Assembly (NCBI GenBank): GCA_949742895.1
Contig: CATJRT010000102.1
Coordinates: forward strand, 1-6,250
Direction: 5' to 3'
Source: an uncultured Eubacteriales bacterium
GTDB lineage: Bacteria > Bacillota_A > Clostridia > Oscillospirales > Oscillospiraceae
Length of the DNA stretch: 6,250 nt
Positions 1-5,821 of the stretch are shown piece after piece (within the stretch, counting starts at the first letter, position 1; each line of letters opens with the position of its first letter). Below the pieces are notes generated by a model. It searched no databases and had not been told where the DNA came from. It worked only from the letters and a program-made list of their open reading frames with translations. Both the position numbers and the translations under genes were made by a program.

Positions 1-43
1 ATAAGAAAATACACTTTTTCTTATTCCCTAATTGACATTACCA
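1..43. other. AT-rich junction with short inverted repeat
   Basis: This stretch is strikingly AT-rich beside the GC-rich DNA that follows. It holds a perfect 9-bp inverted repeat, ATAAGAAAA (1-9) against TTTTCTTAT (16-24), with a 6-base loop. Read in the frame of the downstream corrinoid protein it has stop codons at 2-4 and 29-31, so it cannot be the missing N-terminal part of that gene. It could be the end of an inserted element, a recombination joint or a mis-assembled contig end. The sequence alone does not decide, and no transposase or direct repeat is visible. Confidence 0.5.
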
Positions 44-337
44 AAGGGCATCGAGGTCATTGACCTGGGGGTGGACGTGGCTCCTGAGGCCTTTGTCCAG
101 GCCGCTATTGAGCACAACGCGGACATCATTGCCTGCTCCTCCCTGCTCACCACCACCATGCCGGTGATGGGCGAGGTGGTCAAGGCCGTTGAAGCCGCAG
201 GAATCCGGGACAAGGTGAAGATCATGGTGGGCGGAGCCCCTGTGACCCAGGAATTCTGCGACAGCATCGGTGCTGACTGCTATACCAACGACGCTGCCAG
301 CGCAGCCATTGAAGCTCACAGGCTGCTCACCGCCTGA
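32..337 (+). pseudogene. 5'-truncated methyltransferase corrinoid protein (B12-binding domain, C-terminal part)
   Basis: Recognisable homology starts near 44 (KGIEVIDLGVDV) and runs to the TGA at 335-337. It matches the second part of the B12-binding Rossmann domain of MtaC/MtbC/MttC-type corrinoid proteins: the strand EVIDLGVDVAPEAFV, then ADIIACSSLLTTTMPVMGEVV, and the loop IMVGGAPVTQEF followed by GADCYTNDAASA, which cradle the cofactor's nucleotide tail in this family. The four-helix N-terminal domain and the DxHxxG motif with the cobalt-ligating histidine are absent; an in-frame stop sits at 29-31. The only possible starts are a TTG at 32 or internal codons, and no good ribosome binding site is seen. 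As it stands the product could not bind cobalamin normally. The intact gene would supply the methyl carrier for the methyltransferase and RACo encoded nearby. It may be a real remnant or a contig-edge artefact. Confidence 0.8.
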
Positions 338-351
338 GCTTACGGTTATAC

Positions 352-386
352 ACAATGCCCGGTCCGCACAGCGGACCGGGCATTGT
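352..386. terminator. Hairpin terminator between convergent genes
   Basis: A perfect 16-bp inverted repeat (352-367 with 371-386) closes a 3-base loop ACA. It lies 14 bases after the corrinoid protein stop and 8 bases beyond the stop of the minus-strand S-component gene. The + side is followed by TGTTT and the minus side has no T-run, so the canonical U-tract is poor. The length and GC content of the stem and its place between converging genes favour a bidirectional transcription end. Confidence 0.75.
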
Positions 387-394
387 TGTTTGCG

Positions 395-913
395 TCAGCG
401 CCGTGGAAGGCCGTCATAGAGCTGCCCCAACAATTTGCGCAGAGGGATGAACAGCGCAAAGGCAATCACAAAATTTCCCACGCCGTGGAGCAGGTCGAAG
501 GGGATGCCGCTGACCCACCAGGCCAGGGCAAAGGCCCAGCCGCCGGTAAAGGCGTACACCGGCGCGCACAGCGCCCCAAACAGCAGTCCAAAGGTCCCCG
601 ACGCCAGCGCCCACACCAGCGGTGCGCGGCACTCCCGCAGGGCGATGGATACTGCCGCTAAGATCAGCCAGATGTAGAGATAGTTGATGGTCCAAAGCTG
701 GATGGGGAACACCACGAACTCCAGCAGCACATAGGTGTAGATAGGCCACAGGGCCTTCCAGCCAAATACGGCGGCGAACAGCATGACGAACAGGGACACC
801 GGCTCGATGTTGGGAAGACCCATCATCACCAGCTTGCCCAAAAAGCACATGGCCCCCAGCATGGCGAACAGCACAAGCTCAGACAGGCGAAGCCCCCGGC
901 ACCCTTCCTTCAT
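395..913 (-). CDS. ECF transporter S component, probably for a corrinoid
   Basis: This 172-residue protein is almost wholly hydrophobic, with about five to six predicted membrane segments (roughly 10-30, 39-63, 74-92, 98-121, 126-137 and 144-158) and a basic C-terminus. Size and topology fit the substrate-binding S subunit of energy-coupling factor transporters, which share EcfA/EcfT ATPase-permease modules encoded elsewhere. The segment GLPNIEPVSLFVML (32-45) is typical of a group of uncharacterised clostridial S components. Its ATG overlaps the stop of the upstream DUF4430 gene in the ATGA arrangement, so the two are translationally coupled. Both sit behind a cobalamin riboswitch, which is the basis for inferring cobalamin, a precursor or an analogue as substrate. 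The family call is firm, the substrate is inference, and it is not obviously one of the named S components such as BtuM or CbrT. Confidence 0.85.
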   Translation of the reverse strand: MKEGCRGLRLSELVLFAMLGAMCFLGKLVMMGLPNIEPVSLFVMLFAAVFGWKALWPIYTYVLLEFVVFPIQLWTINYLYIWLILAAVSIALRECRAPLVWALASGTFGLLFGALCAPVYAFTGGWAFALAWWVSGIPFDLLHGVGNFVIAFALFIPLRKLLGQLYDGLPRR

Positions 914-1302
914 TTGGTGTAGATAAGCTGGAAGGCGCCGCCGTCCTGGATCGGGGTGGAGTCCGCACCGGTGAGGGCGTATTCGCCGTTAACCATCAGG
1001 GCCCAATACGCGCCGTCCTCTTCAAAGACAGCCCGCTCCCCGTCCACTGCGTGGATGTATAACCCATACAGGCCCTGCTCGCCCTCCACCAGCCCTTCGG
1101 CCAGCAGCACCTCGCCCAGATACTCCGCGCCGGTGCGGTAGGTGAAGGTCTTGCTGCTCTGGTCGGCGTGGATGACCTCGACGGTGATCTCCTTGGCCCC
1201 GGCGGCGGTCTCGGGCCGGGTAGCGAAGTAGACGCCCAGCATAATTCCCGCCAGCGCCAGCACGGCCACCACGGCAATGATGATCTTTGTGTTTTTTTTC
1301 AT
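910..1302 (-). CDS. Membrane-anchored DUF4430 (transcobalamin-like) protein
   Basis: The 130-residue product starts with a Lys-rich n-region and one hydrophobic helix (MKKNTK then residues 7-27). It continues with a single extracytoplasmic domain of about 90 residues. The C-terminal motif YWALMVNGEYALTGADSTP, followed by an acidic-glycine turn and QLIYT, is the signature of DUF4430, a fold related to the C-terminal domain of transcobalamin and intrinsic factor. No lipobox cysteine is present, so it looks like an uncleaved membrane anchor rather than a lipoprotein. The start at 1302 is chosen because AAGGAG lies 9 bases upstream; the frame stays open further upstream, but only through the riboswitch leader. 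It overlaps the S-component gene by 4 bp. The likely role is to capture cobalamin or a corrinoid at the cell surface and hand it to the S component. The domain is clear and the ligand is inferred. Confidence 0.85.
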   Translation of the reverse strand: MKKNTKIIIAVVAVLALAGIMLGVYFATRPETAAGAKEITVEVIHADQSSKTFTYRTGAEYLGEVLLAEGLVEGEQGLYGLYIHAVDGERAVFEEDGAYWALMVNGEYALTGADSTPIQDGGAFQLIYTK

Positions 1303-1427
1303 GTCTCTTTTCTCCTTTTGCAAAGATATGTGTAATAAAAAGCGGCCGCAGCGCACAAAGGCACTGTGACCGTTTTTCACAGCAGGACCCGGGACCTTCA
1401 AAATGCCCGTGAAGCCCCCGGAGAGAT
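1303..1427 (-). promoter_or_regulatory. Expression platform region of the cobalamin riboswitch leader
   Basis: This covers the 125 bases from the aptamer to the DUF4430 start. On the minus strand there is a small hairpin CTGTGA/TCACAG (1377-1382 with 1364-1369, 7-base loop). Further on, the palindrome GCGGCCGC (1342-1349) is directly followed by five T (1337-1341), then the AAGGAG ribosome binding site (1312-1317). No strong classical terminator stem could be drawn, so whether control is by premature termination or by blocking translation is unclear. Confidence 0.4.
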
Positions 1428-1621
1428 CGGCTGTGTAGGTCTTCTGACTTGCGCCTGTGGGCAAGGTGCCCGCGCCCCTCCCGCCTTCCCGAATCTCTTC
1501 AGTGACTGGCTTTCGCCAGGGAGGGCCTCAACGCATACAGCGGCGGTACCGTTCGGGATTCCCACCCGATTGTCTTGTTCAACGAACGCGGTGCCCAAGC
1601 CCCGCGCCCGTCACGCAGCCG
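1428..1621 (-). promoter_or_regulatory. Cobalamin riboswitch (adenosylcobalamin-type aptamer)
   Basis: Read on the minus strand, all core elements appear in order. The closing P1 stem pairs CGGCTG (1616-1621) with CAGCCG (1428-1433). GGGCACC follows near 1592-1598. The conserved core includes GGGAATCCCG then ACGGTACCGCCGCTGT (1537-1563). GCCAGTCACTG (1500-1510) and GGGAAGGCGGGAGG (1477-1490) come next. The B12 box AAGTCAGAAGACCT (1437-1450) closes the aptamer. The span of 194 nt is normal for the family, which represses downstream genes when cobalamin is bound. It lies 27 bases after the stop of the UroD-type methyltransferase gene and ahead of the DUF4430/S-component pair. It therefore controls the transport genes but not the methyltransferase, even if both are on one transcript. 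No convincing separate promoter was seen in front of it. Confidence 0.95.
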
Positions 1622-1648
1622 GTTTATGAACTTGTCTGTGTGCGCCGT

Positions 1649-2665
1649 TTAAGCGTTGGCGTAGTAGTCCTCGGCTGCACCAAAAAGGGCATCAATGTTT
1701 TCCCAGGGGGAAAGGGGCGGAATATCGCAGCCGGAGGAGATGACGAAGTTGGGCCAGCGGCTGCACTGTTCCAGCACACGCCGGGTGGCGGCGCGGACGC
1801 TGTCCGGCGTGCCGTTGCGCAGCTCACTCGCCGGGTCCACGTTGCCCATCACCAGCACATCCGCTGGAGCGGCGTCCATCACGTCCGCCATATTGATGCA
1901 GTTGCCGAAATGGTAGCCCATGGCCCCCAGCCGGTAAATATCCTGGGCCATCTGGGGTACGGTGTTGCCGCAGTTATGGTAGACCAGGGCAAAGTGGTCA
2001 TCCTGCACCGCGCCAATCAGCTCCTTGACGTAGGGGTGGGAGAACTCCTGGGCCAGCGCCGGAGACAGCAGGCCGGTGAGGGGTTCCGCCAGTAGCACAC
2101 CGTTTGCCCCTGCTGCCTTATAGGCATTGCAGTAGTCTATCAAAAACGCTGTGGCCTTTTTCATCACGGTGTGAACCATATCTGGCTCGTCGTAGCAGTA
2201 GATCAGCGCTTCGCTTACGTCCATCAGCCGTCCTGCCAGGGAGAAGGGGCCGATGACGCCGGCGAACACAGGGCGGTCCCGGATCAGCTCCGCCGCTTTG
2301 CGGATGGCCTCCACATTGACGCCCGTCCTGGCCTCGCCCACCTTGGGCACGCGCAGGGCGTCGGCCTCGTCCTCGTCGGACACGATAGAGCCGACCACCG
2401 TGGGCACCTCGCCGTCGGACATCCGGACAGTGGAACCAAAGGCCTCTGCCTCCACGGACAGATCCATCAGGCTGACGCTGGCGGCCATGGGGGTGCGGTC
2501 CGCTACCAGCTTCAGGCCCTTGGCCTGCACGTCTGCCGCAGAGATCAGTTCCTTTACTGTAATTCCCATCAACTGGACACAGGGGAAGGACAGCACGGGC
2601 AGGGCCTGCTTTTTGGAGCTGGCAATTACGTCCGCTGCCCACTGCTTCATGTTTCGATCGCTCAT
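1649..2665 (-). CDS. UroD-family (MtaA/MtbA-type) corrinoid methyltransferase
   Basis: This 338-residue protein has the TIM-barrel fold of uroporphyrinogen decarboxylase, in the branch of zinc methyltransferases that move a methyl group between a corrinoid protein and a thiol or folate acceptor. The zinc-binding pattern is visible as H230-x-C232 (YHNCGNT) and C313 (SSGCDIPP), matching the His-x-Cys...Cys ligands of MtaA and MtbA. True heme-pathway UroD lacks these. Other family marks are GVIGPFSLAGRL (136-147), GVLLAEPLTGLLSP (189-202) and MGNVDP (273-278). The start at 2665 has GAGGAGG 6 bases upstream; the frame is open 7 codons further back with no ribosome site. It is transcribed divergently from the RACo gene, supporting a shared corrinoid pathway. 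The acceptor could be coenzyme M-like, tetrahydrofolate or other; this is not decidable here. Confidence 0.88.
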   Translation of the reverse strand: MSDRNMKQWAADVIASSKKQALPVLSFPCVQLMGITVKELISAADVQAKGLKLVADRTPMAASVSLMDLSVEAEAFGSTVRMSDGEVPTVVGSIVSDEDEADALRVPKVGEARTGVNVEAIRKAAELIRDRPVFAGVIGPFSLAGRLMDVSEALIYCYDEPDMVHTVMKKATAFLIDYCNAYKAAGANGVLLAEPLTGLLSPALAQEFSHPYVKELIGAVQDDHFALVYHNCGNTVPQMAQDIYRLGAMGYHFGNCINMADVMDAAPADVLVMGNVDPASELRNGTPDSVRAATRRVLEQCSRWPNFVISSGCDIPPLSPWENIDALFGAAEDYYANA

Positions 2666-2894
2666 TGTTTGCCTCCTCACCATCAAAATCGACTTGTTTA
2701 ACAGCCGGCCTTATCTGAATATAAGCATACCAGCTGTCCGGCTAAAAGTGAAATGAAATGGTTGCATAGGCCCATAACAAAGAGTCATCGTCAACAGCAG
2801 AAATCTGGCGACGAAACGGTGGACAGCATTCTGTTTTCTGTGTTATGCTGAGCGAGGAATATACAATGCTTTGCCATTTGCCAAGGAGGTTTGT
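2666..2894. promoter_or_regulatory. Divergent promoter region between methyltransferase and RACo genes
   Basis: This 229-base gap separates two divergent starts. The minus-strand ribosome binding site is at 2672-2678 and the + strand AAGGAGG is at 2883-2889. For the minus strand a possible -10 TATATT lies at 2723-2718, with no good -35. AGCCGG (2703-2708) and CCGGCT (2738-2743) form an imperfect inverted repeat around it, with an inner CTTAT/ATAAG pair (2710-2714, 2721-2725). This layout could be an operator but is short and unproven. No ORF of credible quality lies here. Confidence 0.45.
2820..2849 (+). promoter_or_regulatory. Candidate sigma-A promoter for the RACo/DUF2284 operon
   Basis: TGGACA (2820-2825, five of six matches to the -35 consensus) is followed after 18 bases by TATGCT (2844-2849, four of six). 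The -10 is preceded by TGT, giving an extended -10. Transcription would start near 2856, leaving a leader of about 40 bases. A second -10-like TACAAT at 2862-2867 lacks a matching -35. Confidence 0.4.
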
Positions 2895-4430
2895 ATGTAT
2901 ATCACTGTATTGTCCCATGACGGGAGCAAAACCTGTCCTGTGTCCTCCGGACAAACGTTGCTGGAGGTGCTGAGGGGCAGTGACCCTGCCGTCTCCGCCC
3001 CCTGTGGAGGGCAGGGCACCTGTAAAAAATGTACGGTGTATCTGGTGGACGGGAACGGAGAAACGCCTGTGCTGGCCTGTCAGACTGAGGCACAAGACAA
3101 GATGACAGTACGAATCCCGGCCCAAGAGCCACTGACTGTCGCCCTGGACGCCGCCGTGCGGGCTGACGTTTGCCCGGACAGCGGGCTGAATGGCTATGGC
3201 ATTGCCTGCGATATTGGCACAACGACGGTGGTATGCCAAATGGTGGAGCTGTCCACCGGAAAACAGATTGCCGCGCTGGACCAGGGAAACGCCCAGCGCA
3301 GCTTCGGCGGTGATGTGATTTCCCGCATTAAGGCCGCTGCGGACGGCCAACTATCTGCCCTCACAGGCGCCATTCGGAGGCAGCTTACCGGCATGATCCG
3401 CTCGTTGTGCCAAGAGGCGCGGGTAGAGCCCGGACAAATCTCCCGCATGGCTGTGGCGGCCAATACCACCATGTGCCACCTGCTGGACGGGCTTGACCCG
3501 GCCAGTCTGGGTGTGGCACCCTTCATCCCGGCCTCTCGGTTCGGGGACTGCCGTCCTGCCGAGGCGTTTGGGCTTCCCTTTGACGGGGAGGTCTATCTGG
3601 CCCCTGCCGTTTCCGGCTATGTGGGTGGGGATATCACCGCAGACCTGCTGTCAGTGAGGGCGGACCAGGCCGAAGCCCCCATTCTACTGATTGACGTAGG
3701 CACCAACGGGGAGATGGCTCTGGGATATGGGGAGCATTTTGTCTGCTGTTCCACTGCGGCGGGCCCTGCCTTTGAAGGAGCGCAGCTCTCCTGCGGTATG
3801 ACGGCGGCGCCTGGGGCAATCTCTGCCGTAAAATGGAGCACAGGGCAGTTGTCCTGCGTCACCATTGGCGGGGGTGAGGCAACCGGGCTGTGCGGCTCTG
3901 GGCTGTTGGATGCTGTGGCCGTCATGCTGTCCCTCGGCGCGGTAGACGAAACCGGCCGGATGCTTGACCCGGAAGATGACGACGTTCCAGAGGACGCCGC
4001 CCCCTATCTGTTTCTGACAGGGGAGGAGGAGCCTGCCTTCCGTCTCAGCCCACGTGTGTATGTCACACAGGCAGATGTGCGCAAGCTCCAGCTGGGCAAG
4101 GGGGCCATTGCTGCCGGGGTACGGGTGCTTTTAGATGAATATGGTATAGACGAGGGCCAGGTCAGCCGTTTGTTGCTGGCAGGGGGCTTTGGAAGCTGTC
4201 TCCGCCCGGAGAGCGCCGCCCGGATTGGATTGATCCCTCAAACACTGCTGCCGGTGACGCAGGCAATCGGCAACGCCGCAGCAGAAGGCGCACGCTTTAT
4301 ACTGTGCTCAGAGCAGGCGCGGAAACGCACCCTTGCCCTGCGCGACAGCATGGAGTACCATGAGCTGTCCGGCAAGGCCGCTTTTAATGCCGCCTATATG
4401 GACGCAATGATGTTCCCGGAGGAGGGGTAG
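2895..4430 (+). CDS. RACo-like ATP-dependent reductive activator of corrinoid proteins
   Basis: The 511-residue protein joins an N-terminal [2Fe-2S] ferredoxin domain to a C-terminal ASKHA ATPase domain (DUF4445). Cluster ligands are C37, C43, C46 (CGGQGTCKKC) and C62 (LACQ). ATPase marks are DIGTTT (106-111), DVGTNGE (267-273), CGSG (333-336) and LLLAGGFG (426-433). Known RACo proteins use ATP hydrolysis to pass an electron from the iron-sulfur cluster to the corrinoid, rescuing inactive Co(II) to Co(I). At 511 residues it is shorter than the roughly 630-residue RACo of Carboxydothermus: the ATPase domain begins almost directly after the ferredoxin domain, so the linker/middle region is reduced. 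The start at 2895 has AAGGAGG 5 bases upstream; a TTG 24 bases earlier is rejected. The DUF2284 gene follows after 3 bases. Its partner would be the corrinoid protein of this cluster or others in the cell. Confidence 0.9.
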   Translation: MYITVLSHDGSKTCPVSSGQTLLEVLRGSDPAVSAPCGGQGTCKKCTVYLVDGNGETPVLACQTEAQDKMTVRIPAQEPLTVALDAAVRADVCPDSGLNGYGIACDIGTTTVVCQMVELSTGKQIAALDQGNAQRSFGGDVISRIKAAADGQLSALTGAIRRQLTGMIRSLCQEARVEPGQISRMAVAANTTMCHLLDGLDPASLGVAPFIPASRFGDCRPAEAFGLPFDGEVYLAPAVSGYVGGDITADLLSVRADQAEAPILLIDVGTNGEMALGYGEHFVCCSTAAGPAFEGAQLSCGMTAAPGAISAVKWSTGQLSCVTIGGGEATGLCGSGLLDAVAVMLSLGAVDETGRMLDPEDDDVPEDAAPYLFLTGEEEPAFRLSPRVYVTQADVRKLQLGKGAIAAGVRVLLDEYGIDEGQVSRLLLAGGFGSCLRPESAARIGLIPQTLLPVTQAIGNAAAEGARFILCSEQARKRTLALRDSMEYHELSGKAAFNAAYMDAMMFPEEG

Positions 4431-4433
4431 GAA

Positions 4434-4974
4434 ATGGAACTCAGCGATGCGCTGGAGCTGGCCCAGCAGCACGGCTTTTCCCAGTGGGGGCCGGTCAACA
4501 TCAAAAAGCTCCGCTTTTTCCCCGAAGTGCGGGATATGTGCAAGGCTGGTTCCTGCGGTCAATATGGGCGCTCCTGGTCCTGCCCCCCCTGCGTGCGGTA
4601 CGCTGGAGGAGGCGGCGCAAAAAGCCGGCCAATATAAGCGGGGGATTCTGGTGCAGTCCACCGGTCAGATGGAGGACGATTTCGACATGGACGCGATGGC
4701 GGCCATAGAGGCCGCACACAAAGAACGGTTCCTCCAATTTGTGGATGCCATAAGGCGGCGGGAGCCGGACTGCCTGCCCATGGCGGCAGGGAGCTGCACC
4801 GTTTGCCCTTCCTGCGCATATCCAAAGTCCTGCCGGTTTCCGGGTATGGCGATTCCATCTATGGAAGCCTATGGGATATTTGTCTCCCAGCTCTGTACGG
4901 ATTCGGGCTTGGGTTACTATTACGGGAGTAAAACCGTAACGTTTACAAGCTGCGTGCTGTTCAATCGGGAATAA
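4434..4974 (+). pseudogene. DUF2284 cysteine-rich metal-binding protein, frameshifted
   Basis: The ribosome binding site GGAGGAGGGG lies inside the end of the RACo gene and the ATG follows its stop by 3 bases. The first frame reads through MCKAGSCGQYGRSWSCPP and then leaves the family sequence after a run of seven C (4583-4589), stopping at 4637. The family sequence resumes in the next frame as ACGTLEEAAQKAGQY and runs to the TAA at 4972-4974. With six C the gene would encode 179 residues, a normal DUF2284 length. The restored protein has C36, C41, C50 and C54 near the N-terminus and a second cluster SCTVCPSCAYPKSC before FPGMAIPSMEAYGIFV, a pattern suggesting a metal or iron-sulfur site. The biochemical role of the family is not known to me. 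Co-transcription with RACo suggests a part in corrinoid or redox metabolism. The extra C may be a sequencing error, a true mutation or a slippage switch. Confidence 0.85.
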
Positions 4975-5079
4975 CAGCATGGAAATTCCTTCCGGTTTCA
5001 GCGGCTGCACCAACGAACACGCCTCTATATCTAAAATAAATTTGAATCGCGCCAACACATCCTGTATTAAAAATTAGTC

Positions 5080-5108
5080 TGTACATGGACAGAAAGCTGT
5101 GATACAAT
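5080..5108 (+). promoter_or_regulatory. Candidate promoter for queT
   Basis: TGTACA (5080-5085, four of six matches to -35) is separated by 17 bases from TACAAT (5103-5108, five of six). A TGA directly before it makes an extended -10. Transcription would begin near 5115, just at the first stem of the structured leader. Confidence 0.5.
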
Positions 5109-5243
5109 ACCTCCGACCGACCTCCACTTCGGTCCAACCGGCGGGCAGAGAGCCGCGGGCAGTCATCGGCGCGAGACTGCCCGGAAGGGACGCCCGCCGC
5201 TGTGCCAAGCGCCAGCACTCTAAATATAAATTGGAGGTATTTT
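5106..5243 (+). promoter_or_regulatory. Structured queT leader, candidate preQ1 riboswitch
   Basis: Visible pairings are as follows. A hairpin pairs GACCGA (5115-5120) with TCGGTC (5129-5134). A 7-bp stem pairs GGCGGGC (5140-5146) with GCCCGCC (5192-5198), and it encloses a perfect 9-bp hairpin, CGGGCAGTC (5156-5164) with GACTGCCCG (5175-5183). ACCTCCA, in and beside the first loop (5120-5126), is perfectly complementary to TGGAGGT (5232-5238), which contains the queT Shine-Dalgarno; this would form a pseudoknot that hides the ribosome site. QueT genes are known targets of preQ1 riboswitches, and class III is known from related Clostridia, so a preQ1 sensor acting on translation is the natural reading. 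The class is not assigned because I cannot match the full consensus from memory. Confidence 0.55.
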
Positions 5244-5246
5244 GTG

Positions 5247-5780
5247 ATGCGCAGATTTACCGTTCGCGACCTGACCCTTGCCGCCATGGTGGCGGCGCTG
5301 TACGCTGTGATGGGCTATTTTGCCAACATCTTCGGCCTGACCTTCGGGGTGGTTCAGTTCCGTTTTGCCGAAGCCCTCACCGTGCTGCCCTTCCTGTTCC
5401 CGGCCGCTGCACCGGGTCTGGTAGTGGGGTGCTTCCTCACCAACCTGCTCTCCCCCTACGGCCCGCTGGACTGGCTATTTGGGACACTGGCCACCGCCAT
5501 TGCCGCTTACCTTACGATGAAAATGCCCAAGTGGTATTTGGCGGCGCTGCCCCCGGTTATTGTCAACGCCCTTATCCTGTCCCCCATGTGGGCGTGGACG
5601 GATATCGGGGCGATCACCCCCGCCTTTTGGATGGCCTGCGGCTACAATGCCGTGACCTTCATTCCCGCTGAGGCGGCGGTGTGCTACGTGCTGGGCACGT
5701 TGTTGCTCAAGCTGCTGCCCAAGGTCAGCGTTTTGAAGCCTGCGATGCGGCAGACTGTGCAGGCGCCGTCTATTCAATAA
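5247..5780 (+). CDS. queT: QueT family queuosine-precursor ECF transporter S component
   Basis: This 177-residue membrane protein carries the QueT family signatures: QFRFAEALTVLP (37-48) and a GCFLTNLLSPYG segment followed by DWLFGTLAT (61-83). Several hydrophobic segments span the chain. It is the substrate-binding S component of an ECF transporter that imports preQ1 or a related 7-deazaguanine, the precursor of the queuosine base in tRNA anticodons. The energising EcfA/T parts are not encoded nearby, as is usual for group II systems. GGAGG (5233-5237) sits 9 bases before the ATG at 5247; a GTG one codon earlier is possible, and the GTG at 5202 lies inside the leader structure and is rejected. 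The gene stands alone between its own promoter and a strong terminator, so it is likely a single-gene transcript controlled by the upstream RNA. Confidence 0.9.
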   Translation: MRRFTVRDLTLAAMVAALYAVMGYFANIFGLTFGVVQFRFAEALTVLPFLFPAAAPGLVVGCFLTNLLSPYGPLDWLFGTLATAIAAYLTMKMPKWYLAALPPVIVNALILSPMWAWTDIGAITPAFWMACGYNAVTFIPAEAAVCYVLGTLLLKLLPKVSVLKPAMRQTVQAPSIQ

Positions 5781-5788
5781 TGTCGAAG

Positions 5789-5821
5789 ATCCCTGGACGG
5801 TGGAGCGTCCGGGGATTTTTT
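5789..5821 (+). terminator. Rho-independent terminator of queT
   Basis: An 11-bp stem pairs 5789-5799 with 5806-5816 (one G-T wobble), with a 6-base loop GTGGAG, and is followed by six T (5816-5821). It lies 8 bases after the queT stop. The T-run overlaps the reverse complement of the stop codon of the convergent cardiolipin synthase gene. The same stem may also slow transcription coming from the minus strand, though no T-run serves that direction. Confidence 0.9.

Noticed and set aside
1342..1349. GCGGCCGC palindrome with T-run as a strong terminator
   Set aside because: It has no room for a loop and no longer stem could be drawn, so it is kept only as part of the expression platform description.
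1303..1464. N-terminal extension of the DUF4430 protein into the leader
   Set aside because: The extension reads through the B12 box and leader hairpins; the start at 1302 has a good ribosome site and begins a normal membrane anchor.
1457..2095. Long + strand frame of about 212 codons opposite the methyltransferase gene and riboswitch
   Set aside because: It lies antisense to a protein with clear zinc-site motifs and runs through the cobalamin aptamer; its composition is that of a GC-rich shadow frame.
2742..3350. Minus-strand frame of about 202 codons over the RACo 5' end
   Set aside because: It is antisense to the ferredoxin domain with its four cysteines, and has no ribosome site and no recognisable domain.
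4501..5058. Minus-strand frame of about 185 codons over the DUF2284 gene
   Set aside because: It is a shadow of the cysteine-rich + strand gene, and its product has no recognisable domain.
4979..5077. 32-codon ATG-to-TAG frame just after the DUF2284 stop
   Set aside because: It has no proper ribosome binding site, no recognisable motif and an AT-rich, atypical composition; it is most likely chance in an intergenic stretch.
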